This document shows positions 5,821 through 14,316 of a stretch of 17,339 bases of DNA, in pieces (the stretch's first letter is position 1; each line of letters starts with the position of its first letter). A model generated the notes under the pieces. It did no database searches and had not been told where the DNA came from. It was given only the letters and a program-made list of their open reading frames with translations. The translations under genes and the position numbers were made by a program. Source of the DNA: Halanaerobium sp051746665 (GTDB taxonomy: Bacteria; Bacillota; Halanaerobiia; Halanaerobiales; Halanaerobiaceae); assembly GCA_051746665.1 (NCBI GenBank), contig JBNJFG010000043.1, forward strand, positions 1-17,339, in the 5' to 3' direction.

Positions 5821-8316
5821 TTACTGGATTACTAAATTAACTAATTTTTTTGGAATATAGATTGTCTTAATTAAGTTTCCATCCTCAAGGTAAGTTTGGA
5901 TTTTTTCTTCTTTCATAACCTGCTCTTTTACTTCTGATTCTGAAGCATCTGCAGCAATATTAATTTTATCTCTTACCTTACCATTAACCTGAATTACAAT
6001 AGTAATTTCATCTTTTTTAAGTGCTTCTTCCTTATATTCAGGCCACTGAGCTGAATGAACATTTTCTTTATGTCCTAAATAGTCCCAAAGCTCTTCAGTT
6101 ATAAAAGGCGCAAATGGAGCTAACAATAATACAGTTTTTTCAGCTACTTCTTTTATTAAAGCAGCATTGGTATCTTCAGAACTGCGATCATTTAAATATG
6201 AATAAACTTCATTTGTTAATTCCATAATTGCACTAATTGCAGTATTGAAATTTAATCGTTCCCCAACATCTTCACTTACTTTTTTAATGCTGGCATGCAT
6301 TGTCCGATAAAGTGCTTTTGCATCTTTATCCAGACTATCTGCTTTGAGCTCATTTCCAGCATTATTAATCAGCTCAAGATTTTCAGTCACAAAACGCCAG
6401 ACTCGATTTAAGAAACGATCAGCACCTTCAACTCCTTTATCACTCCACTCTAAATCTTTTTCTGGAGGGGAAGCAAAAAGAATAAATAAACGTGCTGTAT
6501 CAGCACCATATTCATCTAAAATATCTTTTGGATCAACTACATTCCCTTTTGATTTAGACATCTTAGCACCATCTTTTAGCACCATTCCCTGAGCTAACCA
6601 GTTGGTAAATGGCTCAACATAATCTGTCATATCCATATCGTGAACCACTTTGGTAAAGAAACGAGCATATAATAAATGCAGTATAGCATGTTCAATTCCA
6701 CCTATATACTGATCAACAGGGAACCACTTATCTAAATTTTCTTTAGTAAATGGTATTTCCTCATTTTTAGAATCTGCATAACGCATAAAATACCAAGAAG
6801 AATCAACAAAAGTATCCATGGTATCTGTTTCTCTTTTGGCAGGTCCTCCACATTCAGGACAGGTAGTATTAACAAAACTATCCACTTTTTTAAGTGGTGA
6901 TTCTCCAGTTGGAGAAAACTCTACATCATGAGGCAGCTCAACCGGTAAATCTTCCTCTGGTACTGCCACAGCTCCACAATCATCACAATAAACAATAGGA
7001 ATTGGAGCTCCCCAGTAACGCTGACGGGAAATCAACCAGTCGCGCAGACGGTAATTTGTTTCTACTTTAACAAAACCTGCTTCAGAAAAATCTGCCGCCA
7101 TTTTATCAAAAGCTTCTTCTACATTTAAACCATTATATTTACCAGAGTTGATTAAATGTCCATCTCCAGCATAAGCTGCTTCCATTTCTGAACCAACCAG
7201 TTCTTCCTTGTTATCTTCTGGCTGAATTACAGCTCTAATATCAATATCATATTTACGAGCAAAATCAAAGTCACGCTGATCATGAGCAGGTACAGCCATA
7301 ATTGCTCCGGTACCATAACCCATTAGTACGTAATTTGCTATATAAACAGGTATTTCTTCTCCATTAACAGGATTTTCAGCATAAGCACCTGTAAAAATAC
7401 CTAACTTTTCAGTTTCAGCTGAGGTTCTTTCCTGCTCTTTCTGTTTCTTAACTTTTTTAATAAAATTATTAACCTCTTCTTCTTTTTCAGTTCCTGCTGT
7501 TAATTCAGAAACATATGGGTGCTCGGGAGCTAAAACCATATATGTTGCACCAAAAAGCGTATCTGGTCTGGTTGTAAAAACTTCTAAATCTTTTTCGAGT
7601 TTAGGCAGCTCAAAATTAACTCTACAACCCTCGCTGCGGCCAATCCAGTTTTTTTGCATTGTTTTTACTTTTTCAGGCCAGCCATCTAAAAGCTCATGGT
7701 CATCTAAGAGTCTTTCTGCATAATCAGTTATTTTTAAAAACCACTGTTCTAAATCTCTATGATCTACTTCAGTTCCACAGCGTTCACAGGCATCATTTAC
7801 AACCTGCTCATTTGCCAGCACTGTTTCACAGCTTGGACACCAGTTAACAGTTGATTCTTTTCTATAAGCTAAATCATCATTAAACATCTGAGTAAAAAAC
7901 CACTGAGTCCACTTGTAATAATCCTCTGCTGCTGTAGTAACTTCTAGGTCCCAGTCATAGCTTAAACCCATTGCCTTCATTTGTTCTTTCATATGAGCAA
8001 TGTTTTCCCAAGTCCAATCTTTAGGATGAATGTTACCGTGTTTGATTGCTGCATTTTCTGCAGGCAGACCAAAAGCATCCCACCCCATCGGATGTAAAAC
8101 ATTATAGCCCTTCATTCTTTTATAACGGGCAATAACATCACCAATAGAATAAACTCTTACATGCCCCATATGTAAATTCCCTGATGGATAAGGGAACATT
8201 TCTAAAACATAATAATTTTCTTTTTCGGGATCCTCTCCAGTTTTATGTAAATTTGAGTCTTCCCAATTTTTAAGCCACTTTTTCTCTACTTCTTGAAATG
8301 GATAATAGTCTTTCAA
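5821..8316 (-). CDS. leuS: Leucine--tRNA ligase
   Basis: Class I aminoacyl-tRNA synthetase that activates leucine and charges tRNA-Leu; 831 residues, normal for the bacterial type. The Rossmann fold carries HMGH at 49-52 (HIGH signature) and KMSKS at 585-589. The CP1 editing domain shows TTRPDT at 248-253, whose threonine excludes leucine during hydrolysis of mischarged tRNA. Two CxxC pairs (CPSC and CERC) lie in the zinc insert near residues 155-180, and a CPEC follows near residue 500. The tail carries the anticodon-binding and C-terminal domains. The start is TTG at 8314-8316, preceded by GAGGAG. The gene lies 90 bases after rsfS with a possible own promoter in the gap. No T-box is visible, unlike many Firmicute leuS genes, while argF in the same window has one. 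Confidence 0.98.
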   Translation of the reverse strand: MKDYYPFQEVEKKWLKNWEDSNLHKTGEDPEKENYYVLEMFPYPSGNLHMGHVRVYSIGDVIARYKRMKGYNVLHPMGWDAFGLPAENAAIKHGNIHPKDWTWENIAHMKEQMKAMGLSYDWDLEVTTAAEDYYKWTQWFFTQMFNDDLAYRKESTVNWCPSCETVLANEQVVNDACERCGTEVDHRDLEQWFLKITDYAERLLDDHELLDGWPEKVKTMQKNWIGRSEGCRVNFELPKLEKDLEVFTTRPDTLFGATYMVLAPEHPYVSELTAGTEKEEEVNNFIKKVKKQKEQERTSAETEKLGIFTGAYAENPVNGEEIPVYIANYVLMGYGTGAIMAVPAHDQRDFDFARKYDIDIRAVIQPEDNKEELVGSEMEAAYAGDGHLINSGKYNGLNVEEAFDKMAADFSEAGFVKVETNYRLRDWLISRQRYWGAPIPIVYCDDCGAVAVPEEDLPVELPHDVEFSPTGESPLKKVDSFVNTTCPECGGPAKRETDTMDTFVDSSWYFMRYADSKNEEIPFTKENLDKWFPVDQYIGGIEHAILHLLYARFFTKVVHDMDMTDYVEPFTNWLAQGMVLKDGAKMSKSKGNVVDPKDILDEYGADTARLFILFASPPEKDLEWSDKGVEGADRFLNRVWRFVTENLELINNAGNELKADSLDKDAKALYRTMHASIKKVSEDVGERLNFNTAISAIMELTNEVYSYLNDRSSEDTNAALIKEVAEKTVLLLAPFAPFITEELWDYLGHKENVHSAQWPEYKEEALKKDEITIVIQVNGKVRDKINIAADASESEVKEQVMKEEKIQTYLEDGNLIKTIYIPKKLVNLVIQ

Positions 8317-8347
8317 AGATCTTCACTCTCCTCATTTAGTTGAAAAT

Positions 8348-8376
8348 ATTATATATTTATTAAATTAAATCACCAA
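8348..8376 (-). promoter_or_regulatory. Possible promoter for leuS
   Basis: Minus strand: a perfect TATAAT (8348-8353) lies 17 bases after TTGGTG (8371-8376), which matches only half of the -35 consensus. It lies in the 90-base gap between rsfS and leuS, and the region is very AT-rich, so a chance match is possible. Confidence 0.4.
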
Positions 8377-8394
8377 ATTTGTATTTAATAGAGT

Positions 8395-8418
8395 CTACTC
8401 TTCTTTCTACTCTTCTTT
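8395..8418. repeat. Exact 12-base tandem duplication over the rsfS stop codon
   Basis: CTACTCTTCTTT occurs twice head to tail (8395-8406 and 8407-8418). On the minus strand each copy reads AAAGAAGAGTAG, that is Lys-Glu-Glu-stop, so the second copy repeats the end of rsfS behind its own stop codon. Probably a replication-slippage product. Confidence 0.9.
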
Positions 8419-8772
8419 ATCTTCCTGACGCAAAATCTTTTCTGCATCTGACCATAATCTTTCCAGATCATAATACTCTCTTTCTCTTTTATGGAAAACA
8501 TGGACAATTATATCAGCATAATCAATCAAAACCCATTTTGCATCATTCATTCCAGCCATTTTTTTTGGCTCAATTCCTTTTTCAGACAATCTTTCGTCAA
8601 CAGCTCTGGCTATTGCTCTAACCTGCTGATCAGAATTTCCACTGCAGATCACAAAGTAATCGGCTATAACTGTTAGACCCTGAACATTTAAAATTTCTAT
8701 CTCTTCTGCTTTTTTATCGTCAGCTGCATCAGCAGCAAGTAAAGCAATATCTTTAATAGTTAAATCTGACAT
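8407..8772 (-). CDS. rsfS: Ribosomal silencing factor RsfS (RsfA/DUF143)
   Basis: A 121-residue cytoplasmic protein that binds ribosomal protein uL14 on the 50S subunit and blocks joining of 30S when nutrients are short. The family core is visible as ADYFVICSGNSDQQVRAIA (about 37-55) and WVLIDYADIIVHVF (about 80-93), followed by YYDLERLWSDAE (about 99-110). The acidic tail RQEDKEE is the site of a 12-base duplication. The ATG has AAGGAGG about ten bases upstream, overlapping the stop of the preceding LCP gene. The position between the LCP gene and leuS matches the conserved nadD-yqeK-rsfS order of Firmicutes. Confidence 0.96.
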   Translation of the reverse strand: MSDLTIKDIALLAADAADDKKAEEIEILNVQGLTVIADYFVICSGNSDQQVRAIARAVDERLSEKGIEPKKMAGMNDAKWVLIDYADIIVHVFHKREREYYDLERLWSDAEKILRQEDKEE

Positions 8773-8786
8773 TAGTTAATTCCTCC

Positions 8787-9944
8787 TTATACAGACTTCT
8801 CATAGCCTGCTCCAACTATAATTTTAATATTTTTATTTTCTTCCGGATCCTCAACATACTTTATTTTTCCAGCTAATAATTCAGCAATCTGAGAAGCTGT
8901 TTTTTCATCATCTTTATTATAATATTCAATAATAGATTGTTCATAATTATAATTATCTGCATTTCCTATATCATCAATTTTAAATCCATATTTTTCAAGC
9001 AGATCAGCTGTATTTGAAGCTGCACCAGATTCACCCACACCATTTAATACGGTCAGCTGATAATCTTTGTTTTGAATATATGACTTATTTCGTACCAGAT
9101 TATCGATTATTATATTAGTTTCTTTTAAATCAGGAATCCAATAACTAATACCATTTATATATTCAGGCTTACCTGGCAGCATTTTAGTCTCAATCTGATT
9201 TAAATTAATTTCTTTAGCAGTATTTAAAAATGGAGTAACATCCTGAATTGGTATATTAGTATTAATCGCATCATTAACTTCTTTGATGATACCTGGAATT
9301 TTAGTAATAATAGCAGGAGACAATACTTTAGCAAAAACTGCATCTACAAATTTTTGCTGACGCTCTATTCTCCCAATATCTCCTCTTTCATCACGATAAC
9401 GAACATACTGAAGTGCCTGTTTACCATTTAAATTCTGCTGACCCGCTGGAATATTTATATGCAAGCCACCAGCTTTATCAACATAATTCAAATGCTCAGT
9501 TACTTTTATATTTACTCCACCTAAACGATCAATAATTCTCTCAAAACCTTTGAAATCTGTTTCTAAATAGTAATCTATATCAATTTTAAGCATTTCTTCT
9601 ATTGTTTCCTCAGTTAATTCAATGCCACCATAAACATGAGAAGAATTTAATTTAGTGAAATTTCTTTTTTCAGATCGGATATAAGTATCTCTGGGTAAAA
9701 ATATCAGACCTGCTTCATTTGTATCTACATCGATACTTATTAAAATAATTGTATCAGCTCTTGAGGGGCCATTTAGCTCTGCATCATAACCAACAGCAAG
9801 AATATTTATTTTATTGTCTTTAAAAGGCCCTTCTGATGAAATTTGGGTTAAATCATCATTCCACAAAAATGCCGCAGTAACACCGATAATAACTAAAAAT
9901 ATAATTAAGGCTATATATTTCCAGTCAGTTAATTTTTCTAACAT
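8787..9944 (-). CDS. LytR-CpsA-Psr (LCP) family protein with LytR_C domain
   Basis: Membrane-anchored enzyme of the LCP family, which moves lipid-linked glycopolymers such as teichoic acid or capsule chains onto peptidoglycan on the outer face of the membrane. A short cytoplasmic N-terminus leads to one transmembrane helix (about 10-28). The LCP domain (about 45-200) shows PSRADT with Arg62 and Asp64, and LPRDTY with Arg85 and Asp86, the residues that hold the pyrophosphate and the metal. QYVRYRDERGDIGRIERQQ (about 188-206) is a further family block. A C-terminal LytR_C domain starts near residue 297 (LTVLNGVGESGAA). Its ATG directly follows the yqeK stop with only a weak AGAAGTGA, so translation is probably coupled. 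The wall polymer it acts on is unknown. Confidence 0.93.
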   Translation of the reverse strand: MLEKLTDWKYIALIIFLVIIGVTAAFLWNDDLTQISSEGPFKDNKINILAVGYDAELNGPSRADTIILISIDVDTNEAGLIFLPRDTYIRSEKRNFTKLNSSHVYGGIELTEETIEEMLKIDIDYYLETDFKGFERIIDRLGGVNIKVTEHLNYVDKAGGLHINIPAGQQNLNGKQALQYVRYRDERGDIGRIERQQKFVDAVFAKVLSPAIITKIPGIIKEVNDAINTNIPIQDVTPFLNTAKEINLNQIETKMLPGKPEYINGISYWIPDLKETNIIIDNLVRNKSYIQNKDYQLTVLNGVGESGAASNTADLLEKYGFKIDDIGNADNYNYEQSIIEYYNKDDEKTASQIAELLAGKIKYVEDPEENKNIKIIVGAGYEKSV

Positions 9945-10535
9945 TTATTGATCACTTCTCTTTAATAGTTTATTTCGTAAATCATTTGAATAAGGATGGA
10001 TAAAATTATCCTGTTCAAGTTGATATTTAATAATATTTGTTGTAATTAAATATAATCCTAATTCAAAATCTCTTTCTATTTTTTTTCTGATTTTATTTAA
10101 AGTTGAAAACTGTCTATCTTCTGAAATGAAGTCGGCAGCATAAATAACCTGAGCTATCTTTCCCATCTTGGGATGGCCCAGGGTGTGGTAACGTATAGCT
10201 TCTAAAACTTCCTGATCTTCTACTCCAAATTCTTTTTCCGCAATTACAGCTCCTGCTGGAGCATGAAGTATAGGTGCAATTGCAGCCTCCAACTGATCAA
10301 CATTCCACCTAGAATCTTTGAGAATCAATTTAAGTTCTTCAGGATTTTTAGATTTAGCAATATCATGTAATAAAGCAGCTGTTTTAACTTTTTTTTGATT
10401 AAGATTTAATTTGTTTGCTAATCTAGAAGCTGCCTCAAGCACATATAGGGTGTGTTTATATCTCTTTTTACCTAATCTTTTTTTTATTTCCCCTAAATCA
10501 ACTTCTAATAAAAAATCTTCCTTAGCTAATGACAT
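9945..10535 (-). CDS. yqeK: YqeK-type HD phosphohydrolase (Ap4A hydrolase)
   Basis: A 196-residue HD-domain metalloenzyme. Bacillus and other Firmicute YqeK proteins split diadenosine tetraphosphate symmetrically into two ADP. Metal ligands visible are His28 (RYKHT), His57-Asp58 (LLHDIAK), the histidines of LHAPAG and RYHTLGHPKMG, and the aspartate of YAADFISEDR. The start is the ATG at 10533-10535, seven bases after GAGGAGGG. An upstream in-frame GTG at 10586 would add 17 residues with no ribosome-binding site and is rejected. The upstream edge of the ribosome-binding site is built into a GC-rich hairpin, an unusual feature in this AT-rich DNA. The gene follows nadD by 55 bases and abuts the LCP gene. 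Confidence 0.94.
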   Translation of the reverse strand: MSLAKEDFLLEVDLGEIKKRLGKKRYKHTLYVLEAASRLANKLNLNQKKVKTAALLHDIAKSKNPEELKLILKDSRWNVDQLEAAIAPILHAPAGAVIAEKEFGVEDQEVLEAIRYHTLGHPKMGKIAQVIYAADFISEDRQFSTLNKIRKKIERDFELGLYLITTNIIKYQLEQDNFIHPYSNDLRNKLLKRSDQ

Positions 10536-10542
10536 TTTTTGA

Positions 10543-10566
10543 CCCTCCTCGGGGCAAGCCCACGAG
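10543..10566 (-). promoter_or_regulatory. GC-rich CUUG hairpin touching the yqeK ribosome-binding site
   Basis: Minus strand: CTCG, a bulged T, GGGC, TT, GCCC, CGAG (10548-10566). It can fold as eight base pairs with a two-base loop, or more realistically seven pairs closed by a G(CUUG)C tetraloop. The 3' arm CGAG runs into the ribosome-binding site GAGGAGGG (10543-10550). It could slow ribosome entry at yqeK or mark an RNA processing site in the nadD-yqeK gap. The function is inferred from the fold. Confidence 0.55.
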
Positions 10567-10590
10567 ATTTGCGAGCAGACTTTCACTCTA

Positions 10591-11193
10591 TCACCTGTAA
10601 AGATTATTTTCTTCTATATATTGTTCAATCTTATCTAAAGTTAAATAACGAATAGAATTTCCTTTTTTAAATTCATCCCTAATAAAGGAAGATGAAATCT
10701 CAATATTTAAACCCTGATATGTGATAATATTATCCAAATAAGCTTTATATTTTTTTTGGCTTGTAATTTCTTTTAAATCATAACCTGGCCGATTAAAAAC
10801 TATAAATTTACCTTCAGATAATAAATATTCCGGCTTTTTCCATTTAAAAATTTCTGCCAGAGAATCTGCACCTATTATAAAAAAGATCTCGTCAGCATCA
10901 ATTTGCGGTACAAACTGCTCCAGGGTTTTTGCTGTATAAGAATATCCTTCATTTTGAATCTCCCAGTCTGATAGCGAAAAAAAATCGTTTTCTTCTACAG
11001 CCAATTTAAGCATATTTAATCTATCTTCATTGGGTGAAATAACTTTATCTTTTTTATGTGGTGGCTTCCCAGTCGGCATAAATATAATTTCAGTCAGTCC
11101 AAAATTATTTTTAAGCTGCTCAGCTAAAATAAAATGTCCCAAGTGAGGAGGATCAAATGTTCCCCCAAATATAGCCACGCTTTTTTTTGACAT
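10591..11193 (-). CDS. nadD: Nicotinate-nucleotide adenylyltransferase
   Basis: Transfers AMP from ATP to nicotinate mononucleotide, giving deamido-NAD, the step before NAD synthetase. The 200 residues match the family. The nucleotidyltransferase motif GGTFDPPHLGH is at 10-20 and the second motif ISSSFIR at 166-172. GKPPHKK (about 45-51) is the substrate loop typical of NadD. The ATG at 11191-11193 is preceded by AGAGGTG six bases upstream. A GTG at 11202 lies inside that ribosome-binding site and is rejected. It is the first gene of the nadD-yqeK-LCP-rsfS-leuS block and has a strong promoter directly upstream. Confidence 0.97.
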   Translation of the reverse strand: MSKKSVAIFGGTFDPPHLGHFILAEQLKNNFGLTEIIFMPTGKPPHKKDKVISPNEDRLNMLKLAVEENDFFSLSDWEIQNEGYSYTAKTLEQFVPQIDADEIFFIIGADSLAEIFKWKKPEYLLSEGKFIVFNRPGYDLKEITSQKKYKAYLDNIITYQGLNIEISSSFIRDEFKKGNSIRYLTLDKIEQYIEENNLYR

Positions 11194-11223
11194 ATTTTTC
11201 ACCTCTTATTTCATGCACCTTTA

Positions 11224-11252
11224 ATTATAAATTATTTTATCAGTGCTTGCAA
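11224..11252 (-). promoter_or_regulatory. Promoter of the nadD-leuS operon
   Basis: Minus strand: TTGCAA (11247-11252), 17 bases, perfect TATAAT (11224-11229). The same hexamers and spacing occur before the argF T-box. The start point would lie about 25 bases upstream of the nadD ATG. Confidence 0.85.
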
Positions 11253-11334
11253 GTTAAATGAACTAATAAAAAGAGGAGTTTTAAGCTTTAAATAGAATTC
11301 ATTTAATAATGACAAAAATAATGGAGGTTTTAAA

Positions 11335-11853
11335 ATGTTATATAAATTTAAAAAGAAAAGTCCTAAAATTGCAGAAAAAACTTTTATTGCTCCGGGAAGT
11401 AATATAATTGGAGATGTCGAAATAGCTGAGCACAGCAGCATTTGGTATAACACAGTCCTTAGAGGTGATATCAAAAAAATTAAAATTGGTAAATATTCAA
11501 ATATCCAGGAAAATTCTACTGTCCATGTCGAACAAAATTTAGGTGTTGATATTGGAGATTATGTGACCATTGGCCATAATACAGTTATTCATGCCTGTAA
11601 AATTGGTAATAAATCTTTAATTGGGATGAATGCTACTATTTTAAGTGGTGCTAAAATTGGTGAAGGATCAATTGTTGGCGCTGGTGCTGTTGTTCCAGAA
11701 AATGCAGAAATTCCACCTGGAAGCCTGGCTGTAGGAGTCCCTGCTAAAGTGATTCGCAGCATTACTAAAGAAAAAATCATTGAGTTAAAACAGCACGCTT
11801 TACATTATGCTGACCTTGCTGCTGAACATGAAAGCATTGAAGAAATAAAATAA
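11335..11853 (+). CDS. Gamma-carbonic anhydrase family hexapeptide-repeat protein
   Basis: A 172-residue left-handed beta-helix protein of the YrdA/CaiE/PaaY type, predicted to form a trimer with zinc or iron at the subunit interfaces. Repeats of the form [IV]G-x4 run through most of the chain. Metal ligands fit His64 (STVHVEQ), His81 and His86 (GHNTVIHAC), the His...His-x4-His pattern of gamma-class carbonic anhydrases. The end of the helix (GVPAKVIR) and a C-terminal alpha helix are typical. The ATG has GGAGG (11323-11327) eight bases upstream. It is the only protein gene on the plus strand, divergent from nadD and convergent with metH, and ends in its own terminator. I found no clear promoter in the gap before it. 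Many relatives have weak or no carbonic anhydrase activity, so the reaction is uncertain. Confidence 0.93.
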   Translation: MLYKFKKKSPKIAEKTFIAPGSNIIGDVEIAEHSSIWYNTVLRGDIKKIKIGKYSNIQENSTVHVEQNLGVDIGDYVTIGHNTVIHACKIGNKSLIGMNATILSGAKIGEGSIVGAGAVVPENAEIPPGSLAVGVPAKVIRSITKEKIIELKQHALHYADLAAEHESIEEIK

Positions 11854-11859
11854 ATATAA

Positions 11860-11898
11860 GCAGGCTAAGAAATTTTTAATTCTTGGCCTGCTTTTTTT
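11860..11898 (+). terminator. Intrinsic terminator after the gamma-carbonic anhydrase gene
   Basis: Twelve-pair stem GCAGGCTAAGAA / TTCTTGGCCTGC (11860-11891, one U-G pair) followed by seven T (11892-11898). On the minus strand the same stem lies beyond the metH stop but is followed only by TTATATTTA, so it may help end the converging methionine transcript weakly. Confidence 0.93.
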
Positions 11899-11925
11899 AT
11901 CTAATTTTTAAAAACAATGATAAAT

Positions 11926-14316
11926 TTACTCGGCAAAAACTTTCTTAGCAATTTCAACTGCTTTTTTTGCATCCCTGGCATAATAATCAGCATCTATCAT
12001 ATCTGCATAATCTGTTGTTAAAACAGCACCACCAACCATAATTTTTACCTCGGGTACTTCTTCTCTAACTGCCTTAATTGTTTTTTCCATATTTTTAACA
12101 GTTGTTGTCATTAAAGCACTCAAACCTAATAGTTTAATCTTATTTTCTTTAACCACTTTAACTATATCTTTAATATTTACATTTCTACCCAGATCAATTA
12201 TCTGATAACCATAGTTTTCTAAAACAGTCTTTACTATATTTTTCCCAATATCATGGACATCACCTTTAACGGTAGCCATCACAATTTTTCCTTTAGAAAT
12301 ATCTCTACCACCTGTACGGGCCATCTCTTCTTTCAAAACTAAAAAAGCCTCTTTTACTGTTTCTGCTGATTGTACAAGCTGTGGTAAAAATATTTCTCCT
12401 TTTTCATAACTCTCACCCACAATGTCAAGGGCAGGAATTAAATATTTGTTCACTACTTCTATAGCTTCATTTTCTTTTAAGGCAGCTTTTGTTAAATGAG
12501 CTGCTTCATTTTTTAAACCCTTAATAATTACTGTCTGTAAATCATCTTCCTTCTTCTGATTTTTTTTAATCTCTGCTGAATCTGATTCCGCTTCTAATTC
12601 AGCCATATATTCTATATATTTAGCAGCACCCTGATCAATATTATTTAAAACTGCAGCTGCCTTAACTGCTGCCATCATTTCTTCATCATTAGGATCAATA
12701 ATTGGCAGATTTAAACCTTGATAGAGAGCCATGCTTAAAAATGTCCTGTTTAAAATAGGGCGTTCCGGTAGACCAAAAGAAACATTAGAAACTCCAAGCG
12801 TAGTCTTAACTCCCAATTTTTCTTTAACTATTTTTACTGCTTTCAAAGTTTCTTTAACACCTTCCTGCTGGGCAGAAGCAGTCAGAGTTAGGCAATCAAT
12901 TATAATCTTATCTCTGCTAATTCCATATTCAGCTGCTTTATTAACAATTTTTTCTGCAACTTCAAAACGATCTTCTGCTGCAGCGGGTATGCCATCACCG
13001 TCCATTGTCAGGCCGATAACTGCTGCTCCATATTTTTTAACAGCCGGAAGAGTTTTCTCCAGCACTTCAGCCTCTCCATTTACTGAGTTAACAATTGCAG
13101 TTCCATTATAATATCTTAAGGCTTCTTCTATAACATCCGGGTTACTAGAATCAATCTGTAATGGAGTATCTATAATCCCCTGCAGTTCCTTAATTACTTT
13201 AACCATCATTTCTTTTTCATCTATCTCCGGCAGGCCGAGATTAACATCTAAAATATCTGCTCCTGCATCTACTTCCTCTACAGCAACTTTCAAAATATAA
13301 TCTAAATTACCATTTCTCAAAGCTTCTTTAAACGCTGCTTTGCCAGTTGGATTAATTCTTTCTCCAACTACGTTAACTTCTTTTAGGTTAAGATGTTGGG
13401 AGGGAGAACAGACAAGACTTTCTTTTATAACTTCTCGTTTTTTTATCTTTTTATTTTTTAATTTTTTGGAAATCAGAGAAATAAATTCTTCGTTAGTGCC
13501 ACAGCAGCCGCCGATAACAGCTAATCCTTTTTGATAAAGTCTATTTAACGGTTTAAAATATTCTTCAGGAGATATTTTAAAAACTGTTTCTCCATCTTTA
13601 ACTACCGGCAGACCTGCATTTGCCTGCAGAATAACCGGTTTTTCTGAATATTTAAGCACCTCTTCCACCAGAGGCTCCAGCTTTTTAGGGCCTAAAGAGC
13701 AATTAAGCCCGATTCCGTCAACTCCCAGGCCTTCCAAAACTGAAATCATAGAACGAATACTGCCACCAGTAAATGTTCTTCCATTTTCTTCAAAAGTTAA
13801 AGTACAAAAAATTGGTAAATTAGAATTTTCTTTAGCTGCCAAAACTGCAGCCCTTGCCTCATATAGATCTGCTATTGTTTCAATATGTATTAAATCAGCT
13901 CCAGACTCAACTCCGACCAGCACCTGCTGCTGATAAAGATTATATGCTTCATCAAACTCCAGACTGCCCATTGGTTCTAAAAGCTCACCTATCGGCCCCA
14001 TATCTAGAGCTACTGCAGCATCTATTCCTGATTCAATTACTGCCTGTCGGGCATTTTCTACTGCAGCTGAAATAACTTCTTCTACAGAATAATCTAATTC
14101 ATTCATTTTTAGGGCATTAGCGCCAAAAGTATTTGTCGTTAAAATCTCAGCTCCTGCCTTTAAATAACTTTTATGGATATCTATAATATCTTCACTATTT
14201 TCTATATTTAATTTTTCCGGAATATCACCAGCTTTTAAACCACGCTGCTGGAGAACTGTTCCCATAGCTCCATCAAATATTATCATTTCTTTCCCCAATT
14301 TATTTTTTAGCTCCAC
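11926..14316 (-). CDS. metH: Cobalamin-dependent methionine synthase lacking the reactivation domain
   Basis: Transfers the methyl group of 5-methyl-tetrahydrofolate to homocysteine through a cob(I)alamin/methylcobalamin cycle. The 796 residues contain three modules. The homocysteine domain is about 1-290, with zinc ligands Cys206 (GLNCS) and Cys271-Cys272 (GGCCGT). The pterin-binding domain is about 315-575 (starts VVGERINPTGK). The cobalamin cap and B12 domain are about 605-796, with DVHDIG and axial ligand His688. The fourth domain of E. coli MetH (1227 residues), which binds SAM and reactivates the cofactor, is absent and is supplied by the gene just upstream, overlapped by 17 bases. I chose the GTG at 14314-14316 because AAGGGGA lies seven bases upstream; a GTG at 14343 has no ribosome-binding site. 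It is the last gene of the SAM-riboswitch operon. Confidence 0.95.
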   Translation of the reverse strand: MELKNKLGKEMIIFDGAMGTVLQQRGLKAGDIPEKLNIENSEDIIDIHKSYLKAGAEILTTNTFGANALKMNELDYSVEEVISAAVENARQAVIESGIDAAVALDMGPIGELLEPMGSLEFDEAYNLYQQQVLVGVESGADLIHIETIADLYEARAAVLAAKENSNLPIFCTLTFEENGRTFTGGSIRSMISVLEGLGVDGIGLNCSLGPKKLEPLVEEVLKYSEKPVILQANAGLPVVKDGETVFKISPEEYFKPLNRLYQKGLAVIGGCCGTNEEFISLISKKLKNKKIKKREVIKESLVCSPSQHLNLKEVNVVGERINPTGKAAFKEALRNGNLDYILKVAVEEVDAGADILDVNLGLPEIDEKEMMVKVIKELQGIIDTPLQIDSSNPDVIEEALRYYNGTAIVNSVNGEAEVLEKTLPAVKKYGAAVIGLTMDGDGIPAAAEDRFEVAEKIVNKAAEYGISRDKIIIDCLTLTASAQQEGVKETLKAVKIVKEKLGVKTTLGVSNVSFGLPERPILNRTFLSMALYQGLNLPIIDPNDEEMMAAVKAAAVLNNIDQGAAKYIEYMAELEAESDSAEIKKNQKKEDDLQTVIIKGLKNEAAHLTKAALKENEAIEVVNKYLIPALDIVGESYEKGEIFLPQLVQSAETVKEAFLVLKEEMARTGGRDISKGKIVMATVKGDVHDIGKNIVKTVLENYGYQIIDLGRNVNIKDIVKVVKENKIKLLGLSALMTTTVKNMEKTIKAVREEVPEVKIMVGGAVLTTDYADMIDADYYARDAKKAVEIAKKVFAE

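Noticed and set aside
8379..8676. Plus-strand frames opposite rsfS
   Set aside because: Shadow of rsfS; the translation is His/Leu/Phe-rich with no domain.
10536..10586. GTG-initiated extension of yqeK
   Set aside because: It translates the GC-rich hairpin and the ribosome-binding site itself; the ATG at 10535 has GAGGAGGG at ideal distance.
11230..11334. Promoter for the gamma-carbonic anhydrase gene using the palindromic TTGCAA at 11247-11252 in the plus direction
   Set aside because: No acceptable -10 hexamer 16-18 bases downstream; the site is fully explained as the nadD -35.
11232..11474. Minus-strand frame of 80 codons across the nadD/gamma-carbonic anhydrase gap
   Set aside because: Opposite the conserved start of the gamma-carbonic anhydrase gene and covering the nadD promoter; no ribosome-binding site or known motif.
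12731..13111. Plus-strand open frame of 126 codons opposite metH
   Set aside because: Antisense to a well-supported metH pterin-binding module; Ser/Thr/Ala-rich translation typical of a shadow frame.
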